Source: an uncultured Clostridia bacterium
Lineage (GTDB): Bacteria > Bacillota > Clostridia > TANB77 > CAG-508
DNA: 41,949 nt
NCBI GenBank assembly: GCA_947631185.1
Contig: CANRKJ010000022.1
Coordinates: 1-41,949, forward strand
Direction: 5' to 3'
The notes under the pieces were generated by a model. That model did no database searches. It was not told where the DNA came from and worked only from the letters and a program-made list of their open reading frames with translations. Both the position numbers and the translations under genes were made by a program. Below, piece after piece: positions 8,950 through 16,040 of this stretch (positions within the stretch are counted from its first letter, which is position 1; every line of letters begins with the position of its first letter).

Positions 8950-9789
8950 TTAATTTTTAGCAGATTTAACTAAATTTTCCATTAAACAAGCTACTGTCAT
9001 TGGTCCTACTCCACCAGGAACAGGAGTTATATAACTTGCTTTTTTCTCAACATTTTCAAAATCTACATCACCAACTAATGAACCATTATCTAATCTATTA
9101 ATTCCAACATCAATAACTATTGCACCTTCTTTTACCATATCCTCTGTTACAAATTTAGGCTTTCCTATTGCAGAAATAATTATATCCGCCTCTTTAGTGA
9201 TATTCTGAATATCTCGCGTTTTGGAATGACATATAGTGACAGTAGCATTTTTTGAAAGTAAACATTGAACCATAGGTTTACCCACAATATTGCTTCTTCC
9301 TAGAATCACTGCTTTCTTTCCTTCTATATCTATTTTATATTCTTCAAATATCTTCATAATTCCAAGTGGTGTACATGAAATAAAAGAATCTATACCAATT
9401 GATAATTTTCCAACATTTATTGGATTAAAACCATCTACATCTTTTTTTGCATCTATTCTTTCAAAAGCTTTATTAATGTCTAAACTATTTGGAATCGGAG
9501 ATTGAAGTAATATTCCTGACACAGAATCATCTACATTAAGCTTATCTATTACATCAAATAATTCCTCTTCTTTAATATTTTCATCAAGTAAATATTCCTC
9601 AAAGTCTACTCCAATATATTTACAAGCCTTAGATTTATTTCTAACATAAACACTTGAAGATGGATTATTTCCTACCATAATTACTGCAAGTTTTGGATTT
9701 ATTCCTTTTGTCTTTAAATTTTGTACTTCAATTTTCAAATTATCTTTTATTTTTTTTGAAAGCATTTTTCCATCTAATATTACTGCCAT
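8950..9789 (-). CDS. folD: Methylenetetrahydrofolate dehydrogenase / cyclohydrolase FolD
   Basis: Bifunctional cytosolic enzyme converting 5,10-methylene-THF to 10-formyl-THF for purine, fMet and one-carbon metabolism. Seen are the substrate-site block with YVRNKSKACKYIG (catalytic Lys), the GILLQSPIP motif, KDVDGF, the Rossmann segment VILGRSNIVGKP, and the C-terminal PGGVGPMT. Length 279 is typical. The ATG at 9789 has GAGGT upstream. It lies nine bases after the SH3 surface protein gene and ends near a hairpin terminator, so it is the last gene of the TPR-dpaA-uppP-sortase run. Nothing unusual was noted. Confidence 0.97.
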   Translation of the reverse strand: MAVILDGKMLSKKIKDNLKIEVQNLKTKGINPKLAVIMVGNNPSSSVYVRNKSKACKYIGVDFEEYLLDENIKEEELFDVIDKLNVDDSVSGILLQSPIPNSLDINKAFERIDAKKDVDGFNPINVGKLSIGIDSFISCTPLGIMKIFEEYKIDIEGKKAVILGRSNIVGKPMVQCLLSKNATVTICHSKTRDIQNITKEADIIISAIGKPKFVTEDMVKEGAIVIDVGINRLDNGSLVGDVDFENVEKKASYITPVPGGVGPMTVACLMENLVKSAKN

Positions 9790-9798
9790 ATATTTACC

Positions 9799-10704
9799 TC
9801 ATTTTTTACTATTATTTTTTACTATATATATAAGTGATATTATAGATAATAATAAAATCACTATAAATAAAATTATATTATAATTTTTTCCTACTTCTGG
9901 AATTGTACCAATTTTAGATACTATATCCTGATAAACTTGATTATCTTGTTCTGGTAATTGCTCAGTATTGGTATCTTGAACTGTATCTTCTGTAGAATTT
10001 TGATCTAGCTCTTCTGGTTCTGGCTCTTCTTTAATCTCTTCTGGATTTTCAGTAGTTACTAAACTACTAGCCACATATGCTACATTTCCATTATATATAA
10101 TTCTAGACCACCCATTACTAGCTGTACCTGTTCTTGTAACAGATTGTCCTTTATTTAAAAAACCTATTTTTGTACTATCTTTACTCCAACTACTTCTAAC
10201 ATTCATTGATTGAGTGGCATATACTGTTTCATTAGCTTCAATAAAATTCATTTCCGGCTCTGCTGGTTGTGGATTTTCAACAGTATTTTGTATATTATTA
10301 GTAGTATCAACATTTTTTATTACATTTATTGACCCAGAACCTGTTGCATTTTCTGTTGTTCCATCACTTTTACATAAAACTAAATTAACAGAAATATTTG
10401 CACTACCTTCAGATATTCCTGTAAAACTAACAGAAAAATTAGGGACTTGTTCTAAATTAAAATCCGCATTAGCTACTTTTATAATACCAGAATTTCCTGT
10501 TGATGATAATTTTCCTGTATCATATGAAATTGTACCTTCATACGCAACAAATCCGTTTGGAATGCCTATAGTAATATCTGCAGTATCTCCCATATTAATT
10601 GTAACACTGCTTACTGTTAAACTGGTAGCTTGTACATTTTGTAACATACCCAAACATAAAAAAATAAAAATCATTTCTACAATAATCTTTTGTATTTTTT
10701 TCAT
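9799..10704 (-). CDS. Cohesin-like/SH3 surface protein with C-terminal membrane anchor
   Basis: A secreted protein of 301 residues. It has a signal peptide (about 1-26, ending VQA) and a beta-sandwich domain at about 28-130 resembling cohesin/Ig-like folds (the TINMGDTADITIG start is typical). A bacterial SH3 domain (about 162-217, with MNVRSSWSKDSTKIGFL and GWSRI) follows, then a Glu/Asp/Gln/Thr linker. The C-terminus has the motif IPEVG (268-272), a hydrophobic span and the basic end KNNSKK. That tail has the layout of a sortase sorting signal with Thr replaced by Val; it may equally be a simple membrane anchor. The sortase gene is directly upstream (47 bases), which makes it a candidate substrate. 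ATG 10704 is preceded by AAAGGA. Ligand of the SH3 domain is unknown; cell-wall peptides are the usual suggestion. Confidence 0.75.
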   Translation of the reverse strand: MKKIQKIIVEMIFIFLCLGMLQNVQATSLTVSSVTINMGDTADITIGIPNGFVAYEGTISYDTGKLSSTGNSGIIKVANADFNLEQVPNFSVSFTGISEGSANISVNLVLCKSDGTTENATGSGSINVIKNVDTTNNIQNTVENPQPAEPEMNFIEANETVYATQSMNVRSSWSKDSTKIGFLNKGQSVTRTGTASNGWSRIIYNGNVAYVASSLVTTENPEEIKEEPEPEELDQNSTEDTVQDTNTEQLPEQDNQVYQDIVSKIGTIPEVGKNYNIILFIVILLLSIISLIYIVKNNSKK

Positions 10705-10751
10705 TAGCCAAAATATCCTTTCAAAAATGAATATTAAATTTTTATAAAATT

Positions 10752-11519
10752 TTATTGAATAGAATTATTCGAATTTTTAGTTATATCTTTTGATAACTGA
10801 TCTTCATTTTCTTCTAAAGCTTTAACTACTAGTCTTTGATTTGAGCCATAAGTACAAGTTATTAAAGTTACTTCAATAACATCATCTTTTGGCATTAAAG
10901 CCTTTAAATCAGTAGGATCAATATTATATATCTCAGTTATTATGTATTTCTTACAACTATCCAATGTTTTTATAGAAAATTTATCTCCAACTTCTAATTC
11001 ATTTAATATAGAGAAATTTTTATCATCATTATGGCCAATTATAGAAAAGTTTCCTTTTTGGTTTATTTTTTCACCATACAATTTTACTAATCCATATTTT
11101 AAAGCATCTGCCATTTTTGAAGAATTATTATCAATATCTATTGATATATTTTCATTATTTTGATTTTCATCTACAGCACTATTTGTTTCATTCGAAACTT
11201 GATTTTCTGATGATGAATTTGACTTTGACTCAATATTTTGTGTATCTAAAATATATTGAGAAAAATTGTTTTTTTCTATAATCAATTCACCCAAAATTTT
11301 ATATCCATGTAATTCTTTTGGAATTTCTTCTACATTACTCTCCTCTAACTGGTTATCTGTATATGAATTTTTTCCTGCACTAAAAGATGTATATATCTTT
11401 CTTCCACCAATAAATAAAAATAAAACTACGAGAGTAACCACTATAATAGAAAATATTTTTGTATATGGAATAGTATTAAATTTAAAACTTTGTTTAGACG
11501 AGTGTTTTCCCCTTGACAT
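10752..11519 (-). CDS. Sortase, class D-like, with low-complexity insert
   Basis: Membrane-anchored transpeptidase joining surface proteins to peptidoglycan. There is one N-terminal transmembrane segment (about 22-40) and an external catalytic domain. The catalytic His is in SIIGHNDDK (H163), Cys in TLITCTYG (C222) and Arg in NQRLVV (R229); the TLxTC signature fits class D-type sortases. Residues about 93-136 are a Ser/Asn/Glu-rich run that splits the usually compact catalytic domain, an unusual insertion. Length 255. ATG 11519 follows AGGAGGT. It sits between uppP (17 bases) and the SH3 surface protein (47 bases). The second likely substrate is the large surface protein at 37251-41366. Class assignment is from motifs only. 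Confidence 0.88.
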   Translation of the reverse strand: MSRGKHSSKQSFKFNTIPYTKIFSIIVVTLVVLFLFIGGRKIYTSFSAGKNSYTDNQLEESNVEEIPKELHGYKILGELIIEKNNFSQYILDTQNIESKSNSSSENQVSNETNSAVDENQNNENISIDIDNNSSKMADALKYGLVKLYGEKINQKGNFSIIGHNDDKNFSILNELEVGDKFSIKTLDSCKKYIITEIYNIDPTDLKALMPKDDVIEVTLITCTYGSNQRLVVKALEENEDQLSKDITKNSNNSIQ

Positions 11520-11536
11520 CTTTTGTACCTCCTGTA

Positions 11537-12364
11537 TTATTTAAAACAAATACAAGCAAATATTAGAATTCCTAAAACAATTCTATATAATGCAAAAATT
11601 TTAAAACTTCCTTTTTTCAAATAATTCATTAAAAATTTTATAACTATTATACCTACAATAAAACTAGTTAAAACTCCTATCCAAAAAGGAAGTGAAGTTA
11701 AAGAAAATTTTCCTATATCAGCTAAAACAGCCGCAGCTACAATTGGAGTTGAAAGTAAAAAAGAAAATTTTGCAGCACTTTCTCTATCTATTTCATAGCC
11801 TCTAGCAACAGTCATAGTTATTCCAGAACGTGAAACACCTGGAAAAGCAGCTGCTAATGCTTGAGAAACTCCTATAACAATAGCTTGTTTTAGTGTTATA
11901 TCTTCATACTTAATTTTGTTTTTTGCATTTTTATCCACTATATATAGAATAATACCCATTAAAATTAAAGCTATAGCTATTAATGACATTTCTAATTTAA
12001 AATTTTCTCCAATTATTTCATCAGATACTACATTTAGAATTAAAGCTAAAATTGCAGCTGGTATTGTAGCAATTACTAAATACCAAAACATTTTTCCATC
12101 AAAAGATTCCTCTTTTTTTATTGCCTTTTTATATCCTGCTTTAATAAGTTTTATCCAATCTTTATAAAAAAATAATACTATTGCTACTAGTGTTCCAAAA
12201 TGTAAAGCTACATCAAATGCGCCTTTAAAATCTATCAAAAATGCTTCATTTTCGGTCCAACCTAAAATCCATGGAATAACATTTAAATGAGCTGAACTTG
12301 ATATTGGTAAAAGCTCTGTTAAACCTTGAATGATACCTAATATTAAAGCTTGTAATATTGTCAT
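11537..12364 (-). CDS. uppP: Undecaprenyl-diphosphatase UppP (BacA)
   Basis: Integral membrane phosphatase that regenerates undecaprenyl phosphate for peptidoglycan and other wall polymers; extra copies give bacitracin resistance. The signature QGLTELLPISSSAH lies at residues 13-26 and the second one, PGVSRSG, near 175-181. There are about eight hydrophobic segments over 275 residues, as in the family. ATG 12364 has AGGAGG upstream. The gene follows dpaA by nine bases and is followed by the sortase. Together with uppS at 22233 the window holds both the synthesis and the recycling enzyme of the lipid carrier. Confidence 0.97.
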   Translation of the reverse strand: MTILQALILGIIQGLTELLPISSSAHLNVIPWILGWTENEAFLIDFKGAFDVALHFGTLVAIVLFFYKDWIKLIKAGYKKAIKKEESFDGKMFWYLVIATIPAAILALILNVVSDEIIGENFKLEMSLIAIALILMGIILYIVDKNAKNKIKYEDITLKQAIVIGVSQALAAAFPGVSRSGITMTVARGYEIDRESAAKFSFLLSTPIVAAAVLADIGKFSLTSLPFWIGVLTSFIVGIIVIKFLMNYLKKGSFKIFALYRIVLGILIFACICFK

Positions 12365-12373
12365 TTTATCCTC

Positions 12374-13246
12374 CTATTTTAATTCTTCTAATACATTATC
12401 TAAAGTTTCTTTTATAAATTCTGCTGATGTAATTGGAGCTACTTTTCCTGGTAAAGAAAGTGCCCAAATAAGTTTTAATTTTTTTTCTTTTGCTGATTTT
12501 CTATCTATTCCTCCAGGATTAGAGGCAAGATCTATAAGTAAAACATCTTTTTTTACTAAGTTTAACATTTTTTCGTTTAATACTTCAAATGGAATAGTAT
12601 TAACTATTATCTCAAAATTTCCTAAATTCTCAGACAATTCCTTTAATTCTATTGGATTATATCCATATGCTTTAATCCAAGCTATATCTTCATTTTTTCT
12701 AGCTTCACAATAAACTTTTGCTCCCATACCATAAAGTTTATTAGCTAAAACTTTTCCAACTCTTCCAAATCCCATAATCAAAATATTACTACCATGAATT
12801 GTTCTTCCTGTTTCTCTAATAATTATTTCTATAGTACCTTCAGCTGTAGATATAGCATTTAACACAGAAAATTCTTCTCTTTTTATTAAATCTATATATT
12901 GAACTTTTTTAGATTCAAATTTTTTTCTTACATCTTCTGAAAAATTTCCACCTATAACAATTTTCTCTTCAACATTATTCAAAAATTCTTCTATTGATAT
13001 CTTCTCATCACTAAAAGTCATTAACAAATTTTTTCTATCACTTGAAAATGGAATAGGAGAAATAATTAATTTAGATTTTGAAATTGCCTCCTTATAGTTT
13101 GAACATCTAATTATATTTTTTTCATTAGATAATTCTTCAGATAATTCAAAGCCATATGTATAAACTTTTTTATTTTCCTGACTAAGAAGTTCTATTAATT
13201 TTATACTTCTTAAATCACCACCAATAACAGAAATTGAATTTTCCAT
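12374..13246 (-). CDS. dpaA: Dipicolinate synthase subunit A
   Basis: DpaA (SpoVFA) works with flavoprotein DpaB to make dipicolinic acid from the lysine-pathway intermediate in the mother cell during sporulation. Recognised by the N-terminal SVIGGDLRS block, the NAISTAEGTIEI segment, the Rossmann motif ILIMGFGRVGKVLA, the VNTIPFEVL segment, LIDLASNPGGID and the C-terminal LPGKVAPITSAE. All match the known arrangement; length 290 is normal. It indicates an endospore former or recent descendant. dpaB, asd and dapG, its neighbours in Bacillus, are not adjacent; uppP is next by nine bases and a TPR protein precedes it by 71. ATG 13246 has an AAAGGAA site. I saw no clear mother-cell (SigK/SigE) promoter directly upstream. 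Confidence 0.9.
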   Translation of the reverse strand: MENSISVIGGDLRSIKLIELLSQENKKVYTYGFELSEELSNEKNIIRCSNYKEAISKSKLIISPIPFSSDRKNLLMTFSDEKISIEEFLNNVEEKIVIGGNFSEDVRKKFESKKVQYIDLIKREEFSVLNAISTAEGTIEIIIRETGRTIHGSNILIMGFGRVGKVLANKLYGMGAKVYCEARKNEDIAWIKAYGYNPIELKELSENLGNFEIIVNTIPFEVLNEKMLNLVKKDVLLIDLASNPGGIDRKSAKEKKLKLIWALSLPGKVAPITSAEFIKETLDNVLEELK

Positions 13247-13317
13247 TTTATCATTCCTTTCAATGACGTATTCATCTACGTCGTTCTTTTGTATATATAT
13301 ATTAAAAAAATATATAA

Positions 13318-14619
13318 TTATTCATTATTTGTATCTGTAATTTCTTTTATATTTGTTTTTTCAGGATTATTATCATTCTCCTTCTCATCCATTTCCTCTT
13401 CTCTTCTCAATTTTTCTGAATCTATTAATAGTGAAACTTTTTCTTCAATTCGTTGTTTATTAGTATTTTCCTTAATATCATCAACTAATTCATTTGTTTG
13501 CTCTAAATATATTCTAGCTTCTTTAGCTCTTTTATCTATTTTTGATTTTTTCCTTGTTTTATTCTTTTTCTTTTCATCTTCCATTTTTACTGATACAGTT
13601 ATGTATTGTCTAATATATTCAAAAGCTTTATCATTTGAAGCTTTTTCTAATAAACTAGAATCTAATTCAATAGCCTTATTTAAAAAGGTTATTCCTCTTG
13701 CTTTATCTCCTTTTAAAACTGCTATTTTTGCCAAATTATAATATGCCATTGGTTCAAGTTCTTCATCATATAAACATTTTTCAAAATATTCTTGTGCCTG
13801 ATCTAATTCTTTCTGAATCATTGCTATTAAAGCTAAATTATAATTAACTTCATATAACATTGCATTTATTTCTGCAGCACGTTCATACATTTCTTTTGCT
13901 TGTTGGAAATCATTAAGTCTTGTATAAACTATTCCTAAATTATAATATAATTCAAAATCAAATGATCTATATTTTAATGCATCTTGATAAACAGATGCAG
14001 CTTCTTTAAATCTTTCTTGATCACATAGCATTTCACCTAAAACAATAGAAGCTTCATAATAATCAGGTTGAGTTTTTAGGAGATTTTGAAGCATTTCAAT
14101 CGCTTCATCTTTCTTATCTAAATCATTAAGAAGTTTTGCTATTTTAAAATATGATTTTGAGTCTGTCTTTTTTAAATCTATTGCTTTAACATATTCATCT
14201 ATAGCTTTCCTCATTCCGCCTTCTTTTTCGTATATTTCTGCTAAAAGCTTATGACCTAGATAACTATCAGGGTATTTATTAACTAAATTTATAAGTTCCT
14301 CTTTTGCTTTTCTATTATTACCTAATTTAAAAAATAAATGAGCTCTAATTATACTAATTATTTCAGAAAAATTAGTTCCTTTTCTTTCTATAAGTACAAT
14401 TAACAATGGAATAAAAATAGATAAAACATATCTTAACAAAAAAAAGAAAACATTACTATTTATTCCTATATTTAATTCAAAAAAACATATTGCAATTCCT
14501 AAAAGTTGTATTAATAAAATACCAAAATAATTTGTATCATTTTTTTTAATTATTTTTACAAATACTATCAAAATTAAGGAAATTGCTACAACATTAAATA
14601 AAATTTTTTCTAGTAACAT
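13318..14619 (-). CDS. TPR-repeat membrane protein
   Basis: Protein of 433 residues with three or so N-terminal hydrophobic segments (up to about residue 80), then a tandem array of tetratricopeptide repeats at about 95-330. The repeats have the spacing and A-x-x-x-Y / G-x-x-Y pattern typical of the fold (for example YYNLGIVYTRLNDFQQA and VNYNLALIAMIQKELDQA). A Lys/Glu/Arg-rich charged C-terminus follows. The array probably faces the cytoplasm and serves as a protein-binding scaffold; no specific partner can be read. ATG 14619 has GGAGG six bases upstream. It is the first gene behind the promoter at 14674-14702 and leads a run into dpaA, uppP, sortase, SH3 protein and folD. Confidence 0.75.
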   Translation of the reverse strand: MLLEKILFNVVAISLILIVFVKIIKKNDTNYFGILLIQLLGIAICFFELNIGINSNVFFFLLRYVLSIFIPLLIVLIERKGTNFSEIISIIRAHLFFKLGNNRKAKEELINLVNKYPDSYLGHKLLAEIYEKEGGMRKAIDEYVKAIDLKKTDSKSYFKIAKLLNDLDKKDEAIEMLQNLLKTQPDYYEASIVLGEMLCDQERFKEAASVYQDALKYRSFDFELYYNLGIVYTRLNDFQQAKEMYERAAEINAMLYEVNYNLALIAMIQKELDQAQEYFEKCLYDEELEPMAYYNLAKIAVLKGDKARGITFLNKAIELDSSLLEKASNDKAFEYIRQYITVSVKMEDEKKKNKTRKKSKIDKRAKEARIYLEQTNELVDDIKENTNKQRIEEKVSLLIDSEKLRREEEMDEKENDNNPEKTNIKEITDTNNE

Positions 14620-14673
14620 ATTTCCTCCTCAACATATACACTTTTCATTTTAAACATCCTTATTTTTTTGATG

Positions 14674-14702
14674 ATTATATCATATCAAAATTTTTAAAAC
14701 AA
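14674..14702 (-). promoter_or_regulatory. SigA-type promoter for the TPR-dpaA-uppP-sortase run
   Basis: The minus strand carries -35 TTGTTT (14697-14702), a 17-base spacer, and TATAAT (14674-14679) with a TG extension one base upstream. It lies 55 bases ahead of the TPR start codon. Confidence 0.7.
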
Positions 14703-14758
14703 TACTAATATACAATTTTTTTAATATAAAATTGTATATATGTATATAAAATTAAATT

Positions 14759-14774
14759 AGGGTGTTAACACCCT
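14759..14774 (-). terminator. Palindrome after the DUF1294 gene, probable weak terminator
   Basis: A perfect palindrome, AGGGTGTTAACACCCT, lies five bases past the stop codon. On the minus strand it is followed by TAATTTAATTTT. The short stem and interrupted T-run suggest a partial terminator for the frr-polC operon. Confidence 0.45.
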
Positions 14775-14778
14775 ATAA

Positions 14779-15075
14779 TTATGCATATGGATTCCATATA
14801 AATATAAAATAAATAGCAAGTACAATTTCTAAAATTAATATAGTTGGAAAGCCTAATGTAAAATACCATTTTTTTGTTTTATGATGAAAAATATACATCC
14901 CTGCAATGGTTCCAATTCCACCAAATAAAAAAGTTACTAAAAATAAAGTCTTCTCTGGTATTCTCCATTTATCATTTTGAGCCTTATATTTATCTATACC
15001 CATAAGAAAAAAACCTAATAAATTAATTATTAATAAATATATAAATACTTTTTTCCAGTTAACTATTGGTAACAT
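14779..15075 (-). CDS. DUF1294 small membrane protein
   Basis: A 98-residue integral membrane protein with about three hydrophobic segments. It carries the DUF1294 signature: LMGIDKYKAQNDKWRIPE, then FLFGGIGTIAGMYIFHHKT with a closing KKWYF. The function of the family is unknown. ATG 15075 has AAGGGAG upstream. It lies 25 bases after polC and is the last gene of that run. Confidence 0.88.
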   Translation of the reverse strand: MLPIVNWKKVFIYLLIINLLGFFLMGIDKYKAQNDKWRIPEKTLFLVTFLFGGIGTIAGMYIFHHKTKKWYFTLGFPTILILEIVLAIYFIFIWNPYA

Positions 15076-15100
15076 TTTTTTCTCCCTTTTTTATAAAAAT

Positions 15101-15997
15101 TTAAAAGAAACTAAGTTGATTAGATTGAGTCATTCCTTTTAAACAACCAAATTTTTCTAAAAGCTCTATAACAGCTTTTCCACATTTTGAACGTTCTTGC
15201 AAATCATCGATACATTCAAACTCTCCTTCTTGAGCTTCTTTATAGATTCCTTCAGCTGCAACTGTTCCAAGACCAGGAATACTATTTAAAGGTGGCCTTA
15301 TTTTATTATCTTCTATCAAGAATTTACTACAATGAGATTTATATAAATCTACTGGTAAAAATTCATATCCTCTCTCATACATCTCTAAAACCAATTCAAG
15401 AACTGGATACATTTCTAAATCCTTATTAGCAGAATTATTTCCAGCTTCATCTATTTCTTGCATTCTTTTAACAACTCTTTCTTTTCCATAACACATAACT
15501 TCTGTATCAAATTGTTTTGCTCTAATAGTAAAATAAGCACTATAATATGCAAGTGGTATATGAACCTTAAACCACGCAATTCTAAATGCATTTGTAACAT
15601 AAGCTGCTGCATGAGCTTTTGGAAACATATATTTTATTTTTTTACAAGATTCCATATACCAGTCTGGAACATCATGTTCTTTCATCATTTGAACATATTC
15701 TGGCCACTTTTCTTCTTTACCTTTGGCAACTTTTCCTTTACGTACAGCTTCCATTATTTTAAAAGATACATCTGGAGGTAATCCTTTTCTAATTAAATAT
15801 AACATTATGTCATCTCTACAACATATTGCTTCACTTAATGTAACTGTTCCAGCTCTAATAAGTTCTTGAGCATTTCCAAGCCACACATCAGTACCATGAG
15901 ATAATCCAGAAATTCTTATAAGTTCTTCAAAAGTTGTAGGCTTAGTTTCTAAAAGCATTCCGTCTTGCAAATGGTGTACCATATTCTGGAACTCCAT
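15101..15997 (-). CDS. polC: DNA polymerase III PolC, C-terminal part (frameshifted)
   Basis: Continuation of the PolC polymerase. The reading frame covers the end of the catalytic region, including GLSHGTDVWLGNAQEL, CRDDIMLYLIRKGL, VPDWYMESCKKIKYMFPKAHAAAYV, then the beta-clamp-binding/HhH-type C-terminus and ending in QLSFF. That terminal motif matches the clamp-binding QLSLF of Gram-positive PolC. The frame is offset from the N-terminal part by two net bases. The first dozen residues from ATG 15997 do not match PolC, because the true frame enters only after about 15958. A weak AGGA lies four bases before this ATG, so separate translation cannot be ruled out, but I infer one original gene spanning 15101-19554. 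Confidence 0.85.
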   Translation of the reverse strand: MEFQNMVHHLQDGMLLETKPTTFEELIRISGLSHGTDVWLGNAQELIRAGTVTLSEAICCRDDIMLYLIRKGLPPDVSFKIMEAVRKGKVAKGKEEKWPEYVQMMKEHDVPDWYMESCKKIKYMFPKAHAAAYVTNAFRIAWFKVHIPLAYYSAYFTIRAKQFDTEVMCYGKERVVKRMQEIDEAGNNSANKDLEMYPVLELVLEMYERGYEFLPVDLYKSHCSKFLIEDNKIRPPLNSIPGLGTVAAEGIYKEAQEGEFECIDDLQERSKCGKAVIELLEKFGCLKGMTQSNQLSFF

Positions 15998-16040
15998 ATG
16001 TTCCTACTTCAGAATGAATTTGATCTGGAGTAACTCCGAA
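15958..16040 (-). other. polC: Two single-base insertions that break polC
   Basis: Read down the minus strand, the PolC frame holds to ...FSSTEAL, then one extra base at about 16038-16040 throws it out. Removing it restores GVTPDQIHSEVGTYGVPE and on to PEYGTPFARR in an intermediate frame. A second extra base at about 15958-15961 must be removed to continue with MLLETKP. The intermediate 26 codons have no stop and match the conserved PolC sequence, so both events are single-base gains on an otherwise intact gene. Confidence 0.85.

Noticed and set aside
13264-13286. Palindrome with TACGTC/GACGTA arms between the TPR gene and dpaA
   Set aside because: Only six paired bases, no T-run on either side; not enough to call a terminator or operator.
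15958-16040. Programmed frameshifting in polC
   Set aside because: Two separate events would be needed, and neither site has a slippery heptamer or a clear stimulatory structure.
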